Shown piece after piece: positions 1 through 9,594 of a DNA stretch of 42,605 bases. Source of the DNA: Basidiobolus meristosporus CBS 931.73 (lineage: Eukaryota; Basidiobolomycota; Basidiobolomycetes; Basidiobolales; Basidiobolaceae); NCBI GenBank assembly GCA_002104905.1, contig MCFE01000715.1:1-42605 (forward strand), read 5' to 3'. Position numbers and translations under genes: made by a program. The notes beneath the pieces were generated by a model, which searched no databases, had not been told where the DNA came from, and was given only the letters and a program-made list of their open reading frames with translations. Every line of letters begins with the position of its first letter. The first letter of the stretch is position 1.

Positions 1-1245
1 TTATCCCTGGGTCATCAGCAGAAAAAAGTAATGAAGAAAAAAATGGAAAATACTACTACCAAAAACTAGGGTACTTCCCAAATGGAGCCAAAACTTATGT
101 AGGCCATATTTGGACTATCTGGCAATGCAGATATGCTCTATGGAGCCTCTAGTACAAAGTTCTTGAGCCAGAAACCCCAGAAGAGCCTGGAAACCTCAAC
201 AGGATCTGCCAGATATTGTAGTATATATTGGAGCAGATTATTTAATGCAGAAGTCTTGATGTCTGCTGTCTATGGAGCTGAAAGAAAAAGGTGCAAGGAT
301 CAACCAAGATGGTTTTATGGACTCTGCAGAAACTGAGAAGATCAGTTAGCCTTTCAAACCAAGCTCAAGGTTGAGAATAACTATCAGGAGAATAAGGATA
401 CTCAAAGCCCTTGTTAAGGAGAATCTCACTTCTGAAAAAGCGCCAAACTCTATTCTACAAGTATATCCTGATAAGACAAAAAAGAATAGATACCAAACAA
501 CCTATGGTGTTGTCCAATACCAAACTGCGTCAATTAAGAAGTAAATGGACTTTGAATCTACCGCAAATGAAGTAATCAGTCCTCAGAAAGTTATTGCTAC
601 TTAAAGAAGACAAAGATGACCATTCTAGATCATCTTTGTAGATCTGAATCACTAAACAGATGTGGGTCAAGTGGGAGCAGGCCATCCCAGCTCAGAGTTG
701 AGCAAAAACCTTTTTTTTGGCCATGTTTGTATGTGCCGCTGTGCCAGGAAATGAGGATAATCCAGATCAGGAATAAATGACAAAACCTTAACTTGGCCCA
801 ATATAGGTCATTTCTTTTACCTCATATAGAGTCTATATGATGGAAGTAACTGTCCCTGAGCCAAATATGGACATACAGTGAAGTTGTCTAAGTGAAGTAG
901 ACATTTGCCTGGAAATAAGGAAACTCCAGATCTGCTATAAATGACAAAACCTTAACTTGATCAAAGTGGGTCAATTTTGCGCAAATAAGAAGCATTGGAT
1001 AGCCCAGAGGCTAGACATCAGTATTACAATCTAATAATTAGACTTGGAGCATTATTCAATCTTGTACAACTAATCAATACTAATGATTAGTATTATGATC
1101 AGATCATTCAAATTTTTTAGGCATACTACCAAGTAGATGTGCACATTGAATTCCAAGTTACTTGTTCATTGAAGATGAACATAAATGCATACACTGTTGG
1201 ATAATATATTAGTCCAGTATGCAACACAGTTAAAATCTTATATGC
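1..1245. other. unassigned A+T-rich stretch
   Basis: I find no recognisable gene here. All reading frames are short and broken, and the longest (133-336, plus) resembles nothing I know. The stretch carries a 23-bp direct repeat (773-795 and 937-959) and a small perfect hairpin at 1076-1094 (8-bp arms, 3-base loop). The last ~120 bases before the LTR at 1246 may be the 3' tail of a copia-like element that resumes at 2316, because that LTR is flanked by a near-matching target duplication. The rest could be a very old transposon or a decayed host gene. Confidence 0.4.
773..959. repeat. direct repeat pair, 23 bp, 164 bp apart
   Basis: Positions 773-795 and 937-959 are identical, with the core ATGACAAAACCTTAACTTG. 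Partial similarity extends a further ~25 bases upstream of each copy (an AAATRAGG-like stretch, then CCAGATC) and a few bases downstream (a GGTCA-like end). The pair may be a local duplication of about 160 bp or paired protein-binding sites. No function can be assigned. Confidence 0.55.
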
Positions 1246-2315
1246 TGTGGTGGTGTATAGGTCCAAGGGAGAGATACGTCCAACACTTCTCAAGTGTTTT
1301 GTGTGTGGGGTGTTCACTGGGTGCAATAACCTCTGGCAAAAGCTTGCTAGGAATACTTGGGTCCTGTCTCTAATCTAATGTGAAGGGGAATAAAGCCATA
1401 AGCTTGTCAAGGGAAAACTATTGAGCTACAATCCCCAACTTAGTTGGCGTCTTAACAAAAGTATGTGCTGGGTTCAGCGTCCTTTGAGATGACAATGTAC
1501 TAAAGCTTCCAAAGTCAAAACAACTGTAAACTCCACCAGCAGGGACTTGATAAGAATGCAGCTGGGGTCAATAGTTACAAAGACAGAAAAGTATCTTTGC
1601 CTGTACAAGAACAAACTTGGGAAAGAATCAAATAAAATAAAAGATACCTACTCTGAGTATTCCTCACAAGTAGTGCCTCCAAGGTCAGTTGGCTGTCAGC
1701 GTGGTTTCCTGGGAGTGTCCTGTGGTCTGGGGTTGGAAGTTCCGGTAGCAGCAGGTAGCAGTGATCACACTAATCAAAAAGTCAGTATATTGATAAAAGG
1801 GATGATGATTTATTGTTGAGGGATAGCCTCCCTTATAAACTTTTCTTACTGGCCAAGTGATTACTAATCATGGTGTTCCAGAAGGTTCCGGATATCAATA
1901 GAAATCTTAATGACATCAGAGTGACCTAAAAATCTTCTAAGTAGGTGCCAGAAAGTTCTAAGAGGCACAGCACATCCAACCAATCAGGAATCAGTATTCT
2001 GAAACCTGTATCACATAGAGATACCATATATGGTATGGAAATGGTAGGGATGGTGACACAGGTTGATCATGTGTCACGGGTACTGGCGCAGGAACTTGCC
2101 TAATATAGAAGCACTTATAGCAAGTAATCTACATAAAGTGAGGGGTAACTTATGCAAAAAGGTAAGCAGGTGTGATAGTTAACTGGCTTATGGGATAGTA
2201 CTGAATGGATAAGACAAATGGGATAAAACTAAAATAAGTGTAGTAGAGATATAGGAAAGTAGAAAATAAGGGAATGAGCACATCTGTCAGTGGGTGTCAC
2301 TGTCACCCCACTACA
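1246..2315 (-). mobile_element. solo LTR, family L1, copy a
   Basis: On the minus strand this 1070-bp unit starts TGTAGTGGGG and ends CCACCACA, so its ends form a short imperfect inverted repeat with the TG...CA termini of LTRs. It is flanked by ATGC (1242-1245) and ACGC (2316-2319), a 4-bp target duplication with one change. A TATA-like element and an AATAAA signal sit near its middle (minus strand, around 1815-1840). A second complete copy lies at 15257-16327 and a 3'-truncated one at 24938-25958. No internal coding part of this family is present, so copy a is best read as a solo LTR left by LTR-LTR recombination. Confidence 0.8.
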
Positions 2316-2382
2316 ACGCTTATTACAGATTGCACACTCTCAATATGTATTTATTACTCATGAATATTTTGTTGAGTGGGAG
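2316..2382 (+). pseudogene. copia 3' end remnant with polypurine tract
   Basis: This short stretch ends in GTTGAGTGGGAG, a purine-rich tract placed immediately before a copia LTR. The same tract, in the form GGTGGGAG, precedes the copia LTRs at 37926 (plus) and 26167 (minus), and GAGTGGGAG precedes the LTR at 3024 (minus). It should therefore be the tail of a plus-strand copia element. The upstream part was separated by the L1 LTR at 1246-2315, and joining the flanks across that insertion keeps one open frame, though I cannot identify the residues. Confidence 0.5.
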
Positions 2383-2731
2383 TGTTGTAATTATTGAGTT
2401 GTCACCTAAATATTCATTCTAACTTAGTCACATAGATCTTGTACTGTGATTAGCATTCTGTCCTGACCAGATTTCTTGTCTGGATTTACTTAGAACATTT
2501 TCACTAAATTGTCAGGTGCCCAGATTATTATTTTTCCCAAAGTTGTCCAAAAGACCCCAAACTTTGCACACATATTCTTGGGACCTTCCTTAACAAACTT
2601 TACACGTTTGTTTGCTCTACTTTATCAAAAGTACAAATACCAAACTTTTGATCAATAAATCTACAAGTGAAGAACATGTAAATCCTCTAGTTCTCCACAT
2701 TACTACCAATACTCCTCAGAATATTGCAACA
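2383..2731 (+). mobile_element. copia LTR, complete
   Basis: The unit starts TGTTGTAATT and ends GCAACA. It is 349 bp, the same length as the 5' LTR of the copia element at 7280-7628. The two align throughout, sharing CACCTAAATATTCA near the start, AGCCCCAAACTTTGCA-like sequence mid-way, and the run CTTGGGACCT. It is preceded by a polypurine tract and so is a 3' LTR. It abuts a copia LTR in the opposite orientation at 2732. Confidence 0.8.
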
Positions 2732-3024
2732 GTATCCAATCAAAAATTTATTGAATGAAAAAGTGGTATTTATACTTTTACATGCTATTGGCATAAATAG
2801 CACAGAGAATAGGTTTAGGAAGGTCCAAAGAACATATGTGCAAAGTTTGGGGCTGTTTGAACAGCTTTGAGAATTTCCATGTTCTGGGTACCTGATATCT
2901 TGTAAAAAATATTTTAAGTAAGTCCTAACAAGGATTTTGGTCTGTATCCTCTAGGATTTGAAGGTAATGATCTAAGTGATCAAGTTAGGTGAGTATAAAG
3001 GTGGAACTACAAGTTTTTACTACT
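2732..3024 (-). mobile_element. copia LTR, minus strand, truncated
   Basis: Read on the minus strand from 3024, this matches the first ~290 bp of the copia LTR, including the TTCCACCT and CCCCAAACTTTGCAC segments. The first bases are mutated (AGTAGTAAAA in place of TGTTGTAAAA). It follows GAGTGGGAG, the polypurine tract of the minus-strand copia fragment at 3025-4123. Its last ~55 bp are missing at the junction with the plus-strand LTR, so two copia 3' LTRs meet tail to tail. Confidence 0.75.
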
Positions 3025-4123
3025 CTCCCACTCAACTAAATGTTCTTACTGACTAGTACTAATTTTGACCTGAGATAATCAAACTTGTCTCTAGCTAATG
3101 GTTTGATGAATATGACTACAGTTATTTCATCTGTAGGACAGTAAGCTAGGCTCACCAAGTTATTCTCTATAGCTTCATGTATAAAATGGTGTCTAATATC
3201 TATGTGCATAGTTCTAGCATGAAAAGTTGGATTTCTACCAAATTGTATACAGTATTGATGATCTTGAAATAAGTAATAGGTGTTTTTTGACATCAGCCTT
3301 AGTCTTTGAAAATCTTACTTAGCCACATTGCTGCTTTTGTTGCTTCACAGGTTGCCATATACTCTGCCTCTATGGTAGAATGTGCTATAGTTCATTGCTT
3401 TCTTGAATACCATGAAATTGCTCCTTTACAATAAAGAAAGATGTATTCTGCAGTGGATCTTCTATCTTCTAAGCTTTGTCCCCAATCCGCTTGACAGTAT
3501 CCAACAAGATCCTGTTCTGAATCCTTATAAGTGCATCTTAAGCAGATATCAGCAGTTCCTTTTAGGTATCCAAAAATCTTCCTAACTGTTGCAATTTGCT
3601 AAGATCCTTTATGCTGGCTGACAGCTCCCACTGAATATGTGACATCTGGAGGTGCATCACGCATGATATACATCAGACTGCCAGCCAGAGACAGATAAGA
3701 AAATTCAGGGCTTTCAGATGGTACCAAGCTCTGTTGATTTGGTTGAGTTTTGACCTAACTCAGGTTTGTTGCCATTGGGGATGCTGCCTGTTTACAGTCT
3801 TCCATTTGGTACTTCTTTAGTATATCTTGACTATACTTGGATTGGCTTAGTGTGATAGTCTGGGTACTTCTGTCAATGAAGAACTTTATCCATAAGTAGT
3901 CACTGAGTTCTCCTGGATTGGATATTTTGAACCCTTTACATGGGCTGGATTTAGTCTCTTCCAATGTTTTTAAGTTATTGGTGGCTATGATAAGATCATC
4001 CACATATTGAGCAAATAGAGCTGGATCTGCTCTCTCTGGCTTACAGTATATACTATAGTCAGCATTACTTCTTTTGAAACTCAAAGATTCCAAATAAGAG
4101 TCTATTTGTCAATTCCAGGCTCT
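3025..4123 (-). pseudogene. copia Pol fragment: reverse transcriptase C-terminal half and RNase H
   Basis: On the minus strand, 4093-3755 encodes the palm region of a Ty1/copia reverse transcriptase. QYVDDLIIA carries the catalytic YVDD motif and is followed by the IDRSTQTITLSQSKY segment typical of copia RT. The frame then breaks, and 3293-3036 encodes the end of RNase H (HARTMHIDIRHHFIHEA, then the CPTDE and KPLARDKF tail). About 450 bp between them read as RNase H only in shifted frames. Gag, protease and integrase are missing. The 5' boundary at ~4123 is a direct junction with a Tnp2-element terminus. The same subfamily is found at 10.7-11.1 kb and 38.1-39.3 kb. Confidence 0.8.
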
Positions 4124-4450
4124 TGATGATCCCTATGAAATATTGTTGTAATGATCCCATCAAAAGGCAATCAAAAGTTTTAAGTCCCATGACTAAAAGG
4201 TATTGATTCCATCAGGACACCGTGCAAAGACCATAAGAAATAAGTGCACCCCAAATATCATAAAAATTTGGTCAAAGTTTTCCATCACCACAATACAAAA
4301 GTAGCTTTTGATTGGTTCTCTGCCAATTTTCTCACTTTGTGATCCTGAGGACAATATCACCTCCTACATCTGTGTACATTAATTGGCTATTGCCTCTTTT
4401 TAACACTCCTTACTACCTTACTCAACCATTTCTCTTACTTTTCATGCATA
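4124..4450. repeat. Tnp2-element terminus, companion-gene side (copy A)
   Basis: From about 4124 the sequence departs from copia and matches the ends at 19068 and 39308, starting CCCTATGAAATATTG, then AATGATCCCATCAAAAGG. All three lead into a few hundred bases of conserved subterminal sequence (TTGCACCCCA, then TTGATTGGTTC) and then the 3' end of a companion gene. I take this as the terminal and untranslated region of a Tnp2 element. The exact first base is uncertain because no target duplication is visible. Confidence 0.6.
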
Positions 4451-5630
4451 CTAATTGATATATTTCCATTGAAACTTCAGTTGTACCTCAATTCCCAATT
4501 GTATTGGCCTATACAAGTCCCTGTACCCTACACAGACATTAAGCCCAACCCCACACTCAACAAGTAACTTCATTTAAATCCACCACTCAATCAGTATTTG
4601 TGCTGTAATCTTCTGTTTCCAAAACTTTGGCAGGAACCCTATGGCTTTATGCCTCTGTTTATTCACTGGTTCCCACACATCCTGGTCTTCAGCCCGCACT
4701 TTAAGGTCTAGCTCCTCATCTGCCAGTCCTTACAATAAGTCCTTGCAATATTCAAGTGTGTTTTCTTGAGCACTGCTCCTGAAGAAGTGCTACAACCTCT
4801 TGGTGTGCCTATTGATGTTTCAAAATTCCATCAAAGGCATTGTGACAACCTTTTGACCTCTTGACACTGTTACTTTGTCTCTCAATGGGATCTCCACTCT
4901 GTCAACAATGGAGGACATGGAGGCTGTGGTAGACAAGTTGCCTTTCTCTGCAAACTAATCTACCACACTGGAGTGTAGCCCAACTGGCTGCACTTTCAAC
5001 TCTTGTGAAAACAGCTGTTTTCTTGTTGATAATTCTTCTTGGGTATGATGGAATTCAGTCTGTACCAGGCTTATGGTGTAAGTTGGCAAGAACTGCAGCT
5101 TCTTTCTTACGCTTCCTTTTCTCTGGCTTTGGTAGATTTTTCCCCTTTAGCCTTTCCTTTATAACTGCCTGGTCTTTCACTGCACTTTATGTGAGTGCCT
5201 CTTGAATTGACCTACATTTTCTCATTGCTGAATGCAGCTCTGATGCATCTATTTTGTCCTGAATGTTCCTTGCTGGCACTCTGCAGGCAACCTGATGCTT
5301 CTTTCCTGCTTATTTTGTGCTCTCAGCCCATGCTGTATTGGGCTCCTGAGATAGCCACTTGTTTTATCACTGCCAGGTCCTTCACTGCTACTTTGACTGA
5401 GTGCTTCTTGAGTAGAACCATGATTTCTCCTTAATATTTGTGGTGCTGGTGCATCTCCATCTGCCTACTTTTCCCTTATTAGCACTCTTCCAGCTACCTG
5501 ATGCCTCTTTATGCTTGTTCAGAGCTTTTGGCCCTGCTATAATAGACTCTTAAGGAAGCTGCTGATTTTTAGCCATTGCACCCTTGTTCTTCAGCTGTTG
5601 ATAGTTTCTGCTACTCTTGAGTTACTTTCT
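4451..5630 (-). pseudogene. Tnp2-element companion gene, C-terminal part (copy A)
   Basis: On the minus strand this aligns with the second half of the companion genes at 39642-41711 and 12547-14983. It includes the tail end of the tandem basic repeat (LSxxKxxxxQEA, then DQAVIKxR-type readings in a shifted frame), a conserved stretch around 4990-4830, and the C-terminal block (AEDQDVWEPVNKQ, then LVECGVGLNV and YRDLYRPIQ). Several stops and frame changes are present, and the normal stop after the QWK/QQK end has become a Tyr codon, so the frame runs a few codons further. The N-terminal half is gone, cut at ~5630 by another element terminus. The function of this protein family is unknown to me. 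Confidence 0.65.
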
Positions 5631-6050
5631 TACCCAATGAAAAATAACTTGGTCCCCTAGGTGGATCCAATCTGGATCAGCCATCAGGATCCTGTTTAGA
5701 GACTGTCATAATACCAGCAGCTTGGAATTAGTGACCCTCCTGACAATCTTACATTACAAACACAATGGTGTTTTGCTAACTTTACAACCAAATAAAGGGA
5801 TAAACTTGACAAGATTTAATCAGGGCTGTGACAATATTTGCATGATATTGTTGCGGTCTTTTAGTGCTCTATAACTATTTTAAGTGGATCCAACTGGCCA
5901 TGACATCCAATTGCCTTATATGGCAAGAAACTTGACAGTATTTGACAGCTTCACAGCAAGACTATGATGGCATTATATTAGCAGTATGACGGCCTACAGC
6001 TGGTTGTGTATAATGCTAGAGTACCAATTTACCAAATGGTATTTCCTTTT
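5631..6050. repeat. probable Tnp2-element terminus on the transposase side, with subterminal spacer
   Basis: The companion fragment stops in mid-gene at ~5630 and is followed by CCCAATGAAAAATAACTTGG, which resembles the companion-side termini CCCAATGAAAAGTTACTG (19071) and CCCTGTGAAAAATTATTG (39311). Going right, this leads to the 3' end of a minus-strand Tnp2 transposase. It could therefore be the opposite terminal inverted repeat of the element. The remaining ~400 bp has no coding potential I can identify and is not shared with the other C-terminal copy at 36345. Confidence 0.4.
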
Positions 6051-7231
6051 TCTACCTCCGCTTTTGCAATTCATATATTCCACTGTAGAATCACCCCTCT
6101 TTATTTGCTTACCCGCTACTACCTTGGGCATTCCACATATAGTTTGAATTGAAAAAAACTATGGCATTCTGCTTACTAACCTCTACAAATGTGCACACCT
6201 GCCACAATTGACATACTTCTATCACCTCAACTTTACAGCTTTTTAGTGTGATACTTGGAAAGTTGCCATATACCTTGTACTGCTGGTAATATATACATCT
6301 TGCAAACATATGCTTGGCTGTTGCCACTTCTGCCATTAATAACTCCTGAATATCCACAAAGAACTTCTTGGTGTTGGCCAATATATTCCTTCCCCCTACT
6401 AGATTCTTGTCCCCCTTATAGGTGTGCTCTGGCTTTTATTTATGCAAATTCTGTATTGAATGCTGTAGAAGTTGGCTTATGACCATGAGAAATCTGGCAT
6501 ACCTTGGTAGAGTTGTCATGATAAAAAACAGTTGCTTGTTGCACCCAACCCAACTTTGCATTACTTAACTGATTACCCATGCATTGGGGCTGCTTAGCTT
6601 CTGAATGCCATAGGCATAGGTGTCTCCATGTGCACATTTGTCCTCAGTATTTTCCAACTCTTCCTGGCTGTCCTCCATGTGCCAACTCATCACATTTATG
6701 ACAGACTTGAAGGTAATATTCTTGATGAGATTGGAATATGGTAGTATCTGCAACTTGACTTATCTTCCTATCTCCCCACACATGTGCTCCATAGGAAACT
6801 CCCAAAAGGTGAAGCAAGGCCCAATATTCTCCACACACTGTGCAAGATGGGGTAGAGAATGTATAAAGTAGCGGCAGAAAACTACATGTTCAGTTTTATG
6901 TTTGTAGTATAGCCGCTCAAGTCCTGTCACAAACTCCTCACACAACAACTGTAGATGTGTTGAGTTGGCATTGGAGATCTGCTTCTAGATAAATATTCCT
7001 ATAATGTCCGCATATGACTCCCAATGCTTCCAATGTACTCTTGGTAGGAATGGCTTCAGAACACCACTTGAATAAATACATATCCAGTTCATCCAGTCTT
7101 TGCATTTGTATTGGTGCATATGCATATGAATATTAATTGCAGCCCATGAGTAGTACTTAAGGTAGTGGATACTTTGTAATATCTTGCCAATTCTTTCAAA
7201 TTTCTCCGGTATCTCAAAGGGCCCATTCAGA
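6051..7231 (-). pseudogene. Tnp2-like transposase, C-terminal half (copy 1)
   Basis: On the minus strand this encodes the C-terminal half of the transposase in several frames. Recognisable segments are a YKHKTEHVVFCRYFIH helix, HLAQCVENIGP, then FWEFPMEHMCGEIGRQV. The pattern of aromatic residue, FPME, Arg or His, and Cys-Gly is typical of the end of Tnp2-family transposases in fungi. Downstream, SVINVMSWHMEDSQEE and a Cys/His-poor tail follow. The same region is at 36345-37166, and its upstream part matches 21.2-21.87 kb. The N-terminal and catalytic parts are absent: the right boundary is a scrap of copia at 7232. It is broken by frameshifts and not functional. Confidence 0.65.
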
Positions 7232-7279
7232 ATAGAATCACAAAGTATTCTGTTATAACTCCTATTTTAAGGTATACAG
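7232..7279 (-). pseudogene. copia integrase scrap
   Basis: This matches, in reverse orientation, the copia segment at about 9500-9545 and also 39055-39095, sharing AGTATTCTGTTATAACTCC. It sits directly against the start of the plus-strand copia LTR at 7280, so the copia element at 7280 probably inserted into, or recombined with, an older minus-strand copia copy. Confidence 0.6.
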
Positions 7280-7628
7280 TGTTGTAAAAATTTGTAATTC
7301 CACCTAAATATTCACCTAACTTAGTCATTAAGATCATTACCTTCAAACCCTAGAGAATACTGACCAAATTCCTTGTTGGGATTTACTTGGAATATTTTCA
7401 CCAAAATACCCAGTACCCAGAACATGAAAGTTCTCAAAGTTGTCCAAACAGCCCCAAACTTTGCATACATGTTCTTGGGACCTCCCTTAACCTACTCTAT
7501 GTGTTTGCAATGTCAAGACCATGTAAAAGTATAAATACTACCTTGACATTCACTAAATCATAAAGTGAAAACCGCATAATCTACTTGTTCTCCTAATCGC
7601 TTGCAATATCTCCAAGACTCTTACAACA
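7280..7628 (+). mobile_element. copia element 5' LTR
   Basis: This 349-bp LTR begins TGTTGTAAAA and ends TTACAACA, a perfect short inverted repeat at its ends (TGTTGTAA/TTACAACA). A TATA-like AGTATAAATAC lies about 100 bp before its end. It is directly followed by a primer binding site and gag, so it is a 5' LTR. No matching 3' LTR is present, because the element is truncated at ~11083. Confidence 0.85.
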
Positions 7629-7642
7629 GGTTATGAGCCCTG
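7629..7642 (+). other. copia primer binding site, half-tRNA(iMet) type
   Basis: GGTTATGAGCCCTG directly follows the LTR. Its complement contains GGGCTCATAACC, the anticodon stem-loop of initiator tRNA-Met, with the CAT anticodon in the loop. Priming from an internally cleaved initiator tRNA is established for Drosophila copia and for Ty5-type elements, so I infer the same here. The gag ATG (7633) lies inside this site. Confidence 0.8.
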
Positions 7643-8254
7643 AGCAGTTGCTCTCTGCAATATCCACTACCACTATTAATGGAATTTTTCCTTCTGCTGA
7701 AAAGTTGGATGTATCTAACTACCAAGTGTGGAAGGTGAAGATGAAGATGTTGCTACAAGAAAGAGGCCTTTGGGATATTGTCATGGGAGAAGAACACCCT
7801 CCAAAAAAACATAGGAGAGGTAGCCTTAAAGTACCAGAAGAAAGAACATAGTGCCTTTAACTGCATTTGCCTTGATGTTGAAGACAAATTGCTAATTCAA
7901 TGCTCAAGAGCAAAAATGGCAAAGAATGCCTGGAAGGCATTAGAAGACACCTACCAGCCATGTTCAGCTGCTAAGAAAATGAATCTGAGATGAAGATTCT
8001 TTACTACAAAGATGCAGCCAGGAGAAGAAATGAAAAATCTAATTAACAGAATTACACTGCTGGTAGATGAAATGGAACCTGTGGGTGTACCAACTACTGA
8101 TGAGGATGTGTTAGTTACCATCCTGAATAGCCTGACAGACAAGTTTCAGGGCCTTGTATCAGCCCTAGAGTCCAGAACTGAAGATTTGACCTTGAATTAC
8201 ATATATGAAAGGCTCCTGGATGAAGAATTGAGAAAATCAAGTGCCAATAAGAAG
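7633..8254 (+). pseudogene. copia Gag, frameshifted
   Basis: The start at 7633 is chosen because it is the first ATG after the LTR and opens the conserved copia Gag sequence: MSPEQLL, then FPSAEKLDVSNYQVWK and MKMLLQERGLWDIV. This is the Trp-rich N-terminal domain of Ty1/copia Gag. A frameshift near 7810 moves the protein to the frame carrying KNAWKALEDTYQ (to 7993), and another moves it to the frame starting at 8012 with MKNLINRITLLVDEM and DVLVTILNSLTDKF. The CCHC zinc knuckle expected after the SSANKK segment is interrupted or replaced by an LTR-like fragment at 8255. Gag would form the particle that packages the element RNA. Confidence 0.85.
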
Positions 8255-8460
8255 TGTGGTAATAGAAGTATTCCATTACTACAATATCTCTAAACCAATA
8301 TTGCACTCATTTCTTTATTTTGCATTTTGCTATTGTAACACACAGTGAAAGATCAAGAATTTCCAACTTTAAAGAGCATATGCTCCAGACCCTGACAAGC
8401 AATCCACCCAAGAATATTATGTTATACAGAACACGTAGTAGTCAACACATGTCTCAAATT
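8255..8460 (-). mobile_element. LTR-like family L2, 206-bp terminal fragment inside copia
   Basis: The stretch begins TGTGGTAAT and matches the first ~205 bp of the 1208-bp unit at 27640-28847, with identical blocks such as ATTCCATTACTACAATATC and AAGATCAAGAATTTCCAAC. It splits the copia coding region between Gag and protease. Only one end of the unit is present: the match stops at CTCAAATT, where copia sequence resumes. Either a full insertion was later deleted, or a fragment was captured. Confidence 0.7.
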
Positions 8461-9594
8461 CATATCTGCACTAAATATGACCACAAACAAGGATGCTCAG
8501 ATGTGTTATATTGACTCCGGAGCATCTCAACACTTAACACACCAACAAGAACTTTTTACCCAATATACAGAAATTCCAATTAAGAAGGTTTTCATGTGTG
8601 ACAATAGAACACTTGATGCAGTGGGAGAAGGAACTATCCAAGTAAATCTTAGAAGCAGCCAAGGAAGCCATACACTGACCTTTAAAGAAGTACTCTATGT
8701 ACCAGAAATAGCCCAGAACCTACTCTCTGTAAGCAAGGCCACAGCAGAAGGATTCAGTTTCAGCTTTGACAATTCTGGATGCAGGATCACTAATCAAAAT
8801 GGTGCCCATATTGCTTTGGGCATCACAGATCAGAATCTATACAAGTGACTTATATTCCACTATATCTGGAAGACAATATAAGTAACTTAAATGAAGAAAC
8901 ACCAATGCTTTGGCACAGGAGATCTGGACACATCAATTTTGATTATTTGCGTAAAATGATCACAGATCAGCTAATTTCTGGAGTAAAAATTGCTCCCCCA
9001 GCTAATTTGGAGCACTGTGAAGCCTGCATATATGGGAAACAAGCCAGACAACTGTTCAAGAGCTCTGGGTTAATCAAAACTAAGAAAATACTAGATCTAA
9101 CTCACTCAGATATGTGTGGACCTATGCAACATATATCCTTAAGTGGGATGAAGCATTTAATAACTTTTATTGATGATTATACAAGATACACACAGGTCTA
9201 CTTCATGGAGAGAAAGGTAGAAGCTCTGCCTAAGTTCAGGGAGTTTAAAGCCATGGTGGAGAGAGAAACTGGTGAAAAAATCAAGAAAATATGCTCTGAC
9301 AATGGTGGAGAATATACCTCAAAACTCTTCATCCACTTCTGCCAAATTCATGGGATAAAGCAAGAGACTACTGTACCATACTCCCCACAGCAAAATGGAG
9401 TTGCAGAACGTGCTAACAGAGCAATAATTGATATGGCAAGATCTATGATCCATGATCAAAAATTATCATATGATTTTTGGGTGGAATCAGTTGCCACTGT
9501 TGTATACCTTAAAAATAGGAGTTATAGCAGAATACTTTTGAATCTACTCCATTTGAAGCATGGTATGGATACAGACCAAGTGCAGACCATCTAA
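8461..9594 (+). pseudogene. copia Pol: protease, GAG-pre-integrase and integrase
   Basis: The frame from 8477 has the aspartic protease motif YIDSGASQHLT, which cleaves the polyprotein. From 8845, LWHRRSGHINFDYL and CEACIYGKQ form the HH-CC zinc-binding GAG-pre-integrase domain. The integrase core follows with its catalytic acidic triad: Asp in LTHSDMCGP, Asp in ICSDNGGEY and Glu in GVAERANR. The change of frame at 8845-8848 and the break at 9594 show it is not intact, although this is the best-preserved copia segment in the window. Integrase inserts the element cDNA into the nuclear genome. Confidence 0.88.

Noticed and set aside
1547-1819. 90-residue frame also seen at 25435-25704 (minus), possibly a conserved small protein
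   Set aside because: Both lie antisense or sense within L1 LTRs and are similar only because the LTRs are repeats; codons show no sign of coding constraint that I can see.
5005-5434. Hydrophobic frames with signal-peptide-like starts (5005-5205, 5195-5434)
   Set aside because: They are antisense to the companion gene fragment; the hydrophobicity is the shadow of its Lys/Glu/Gln-rich codons.
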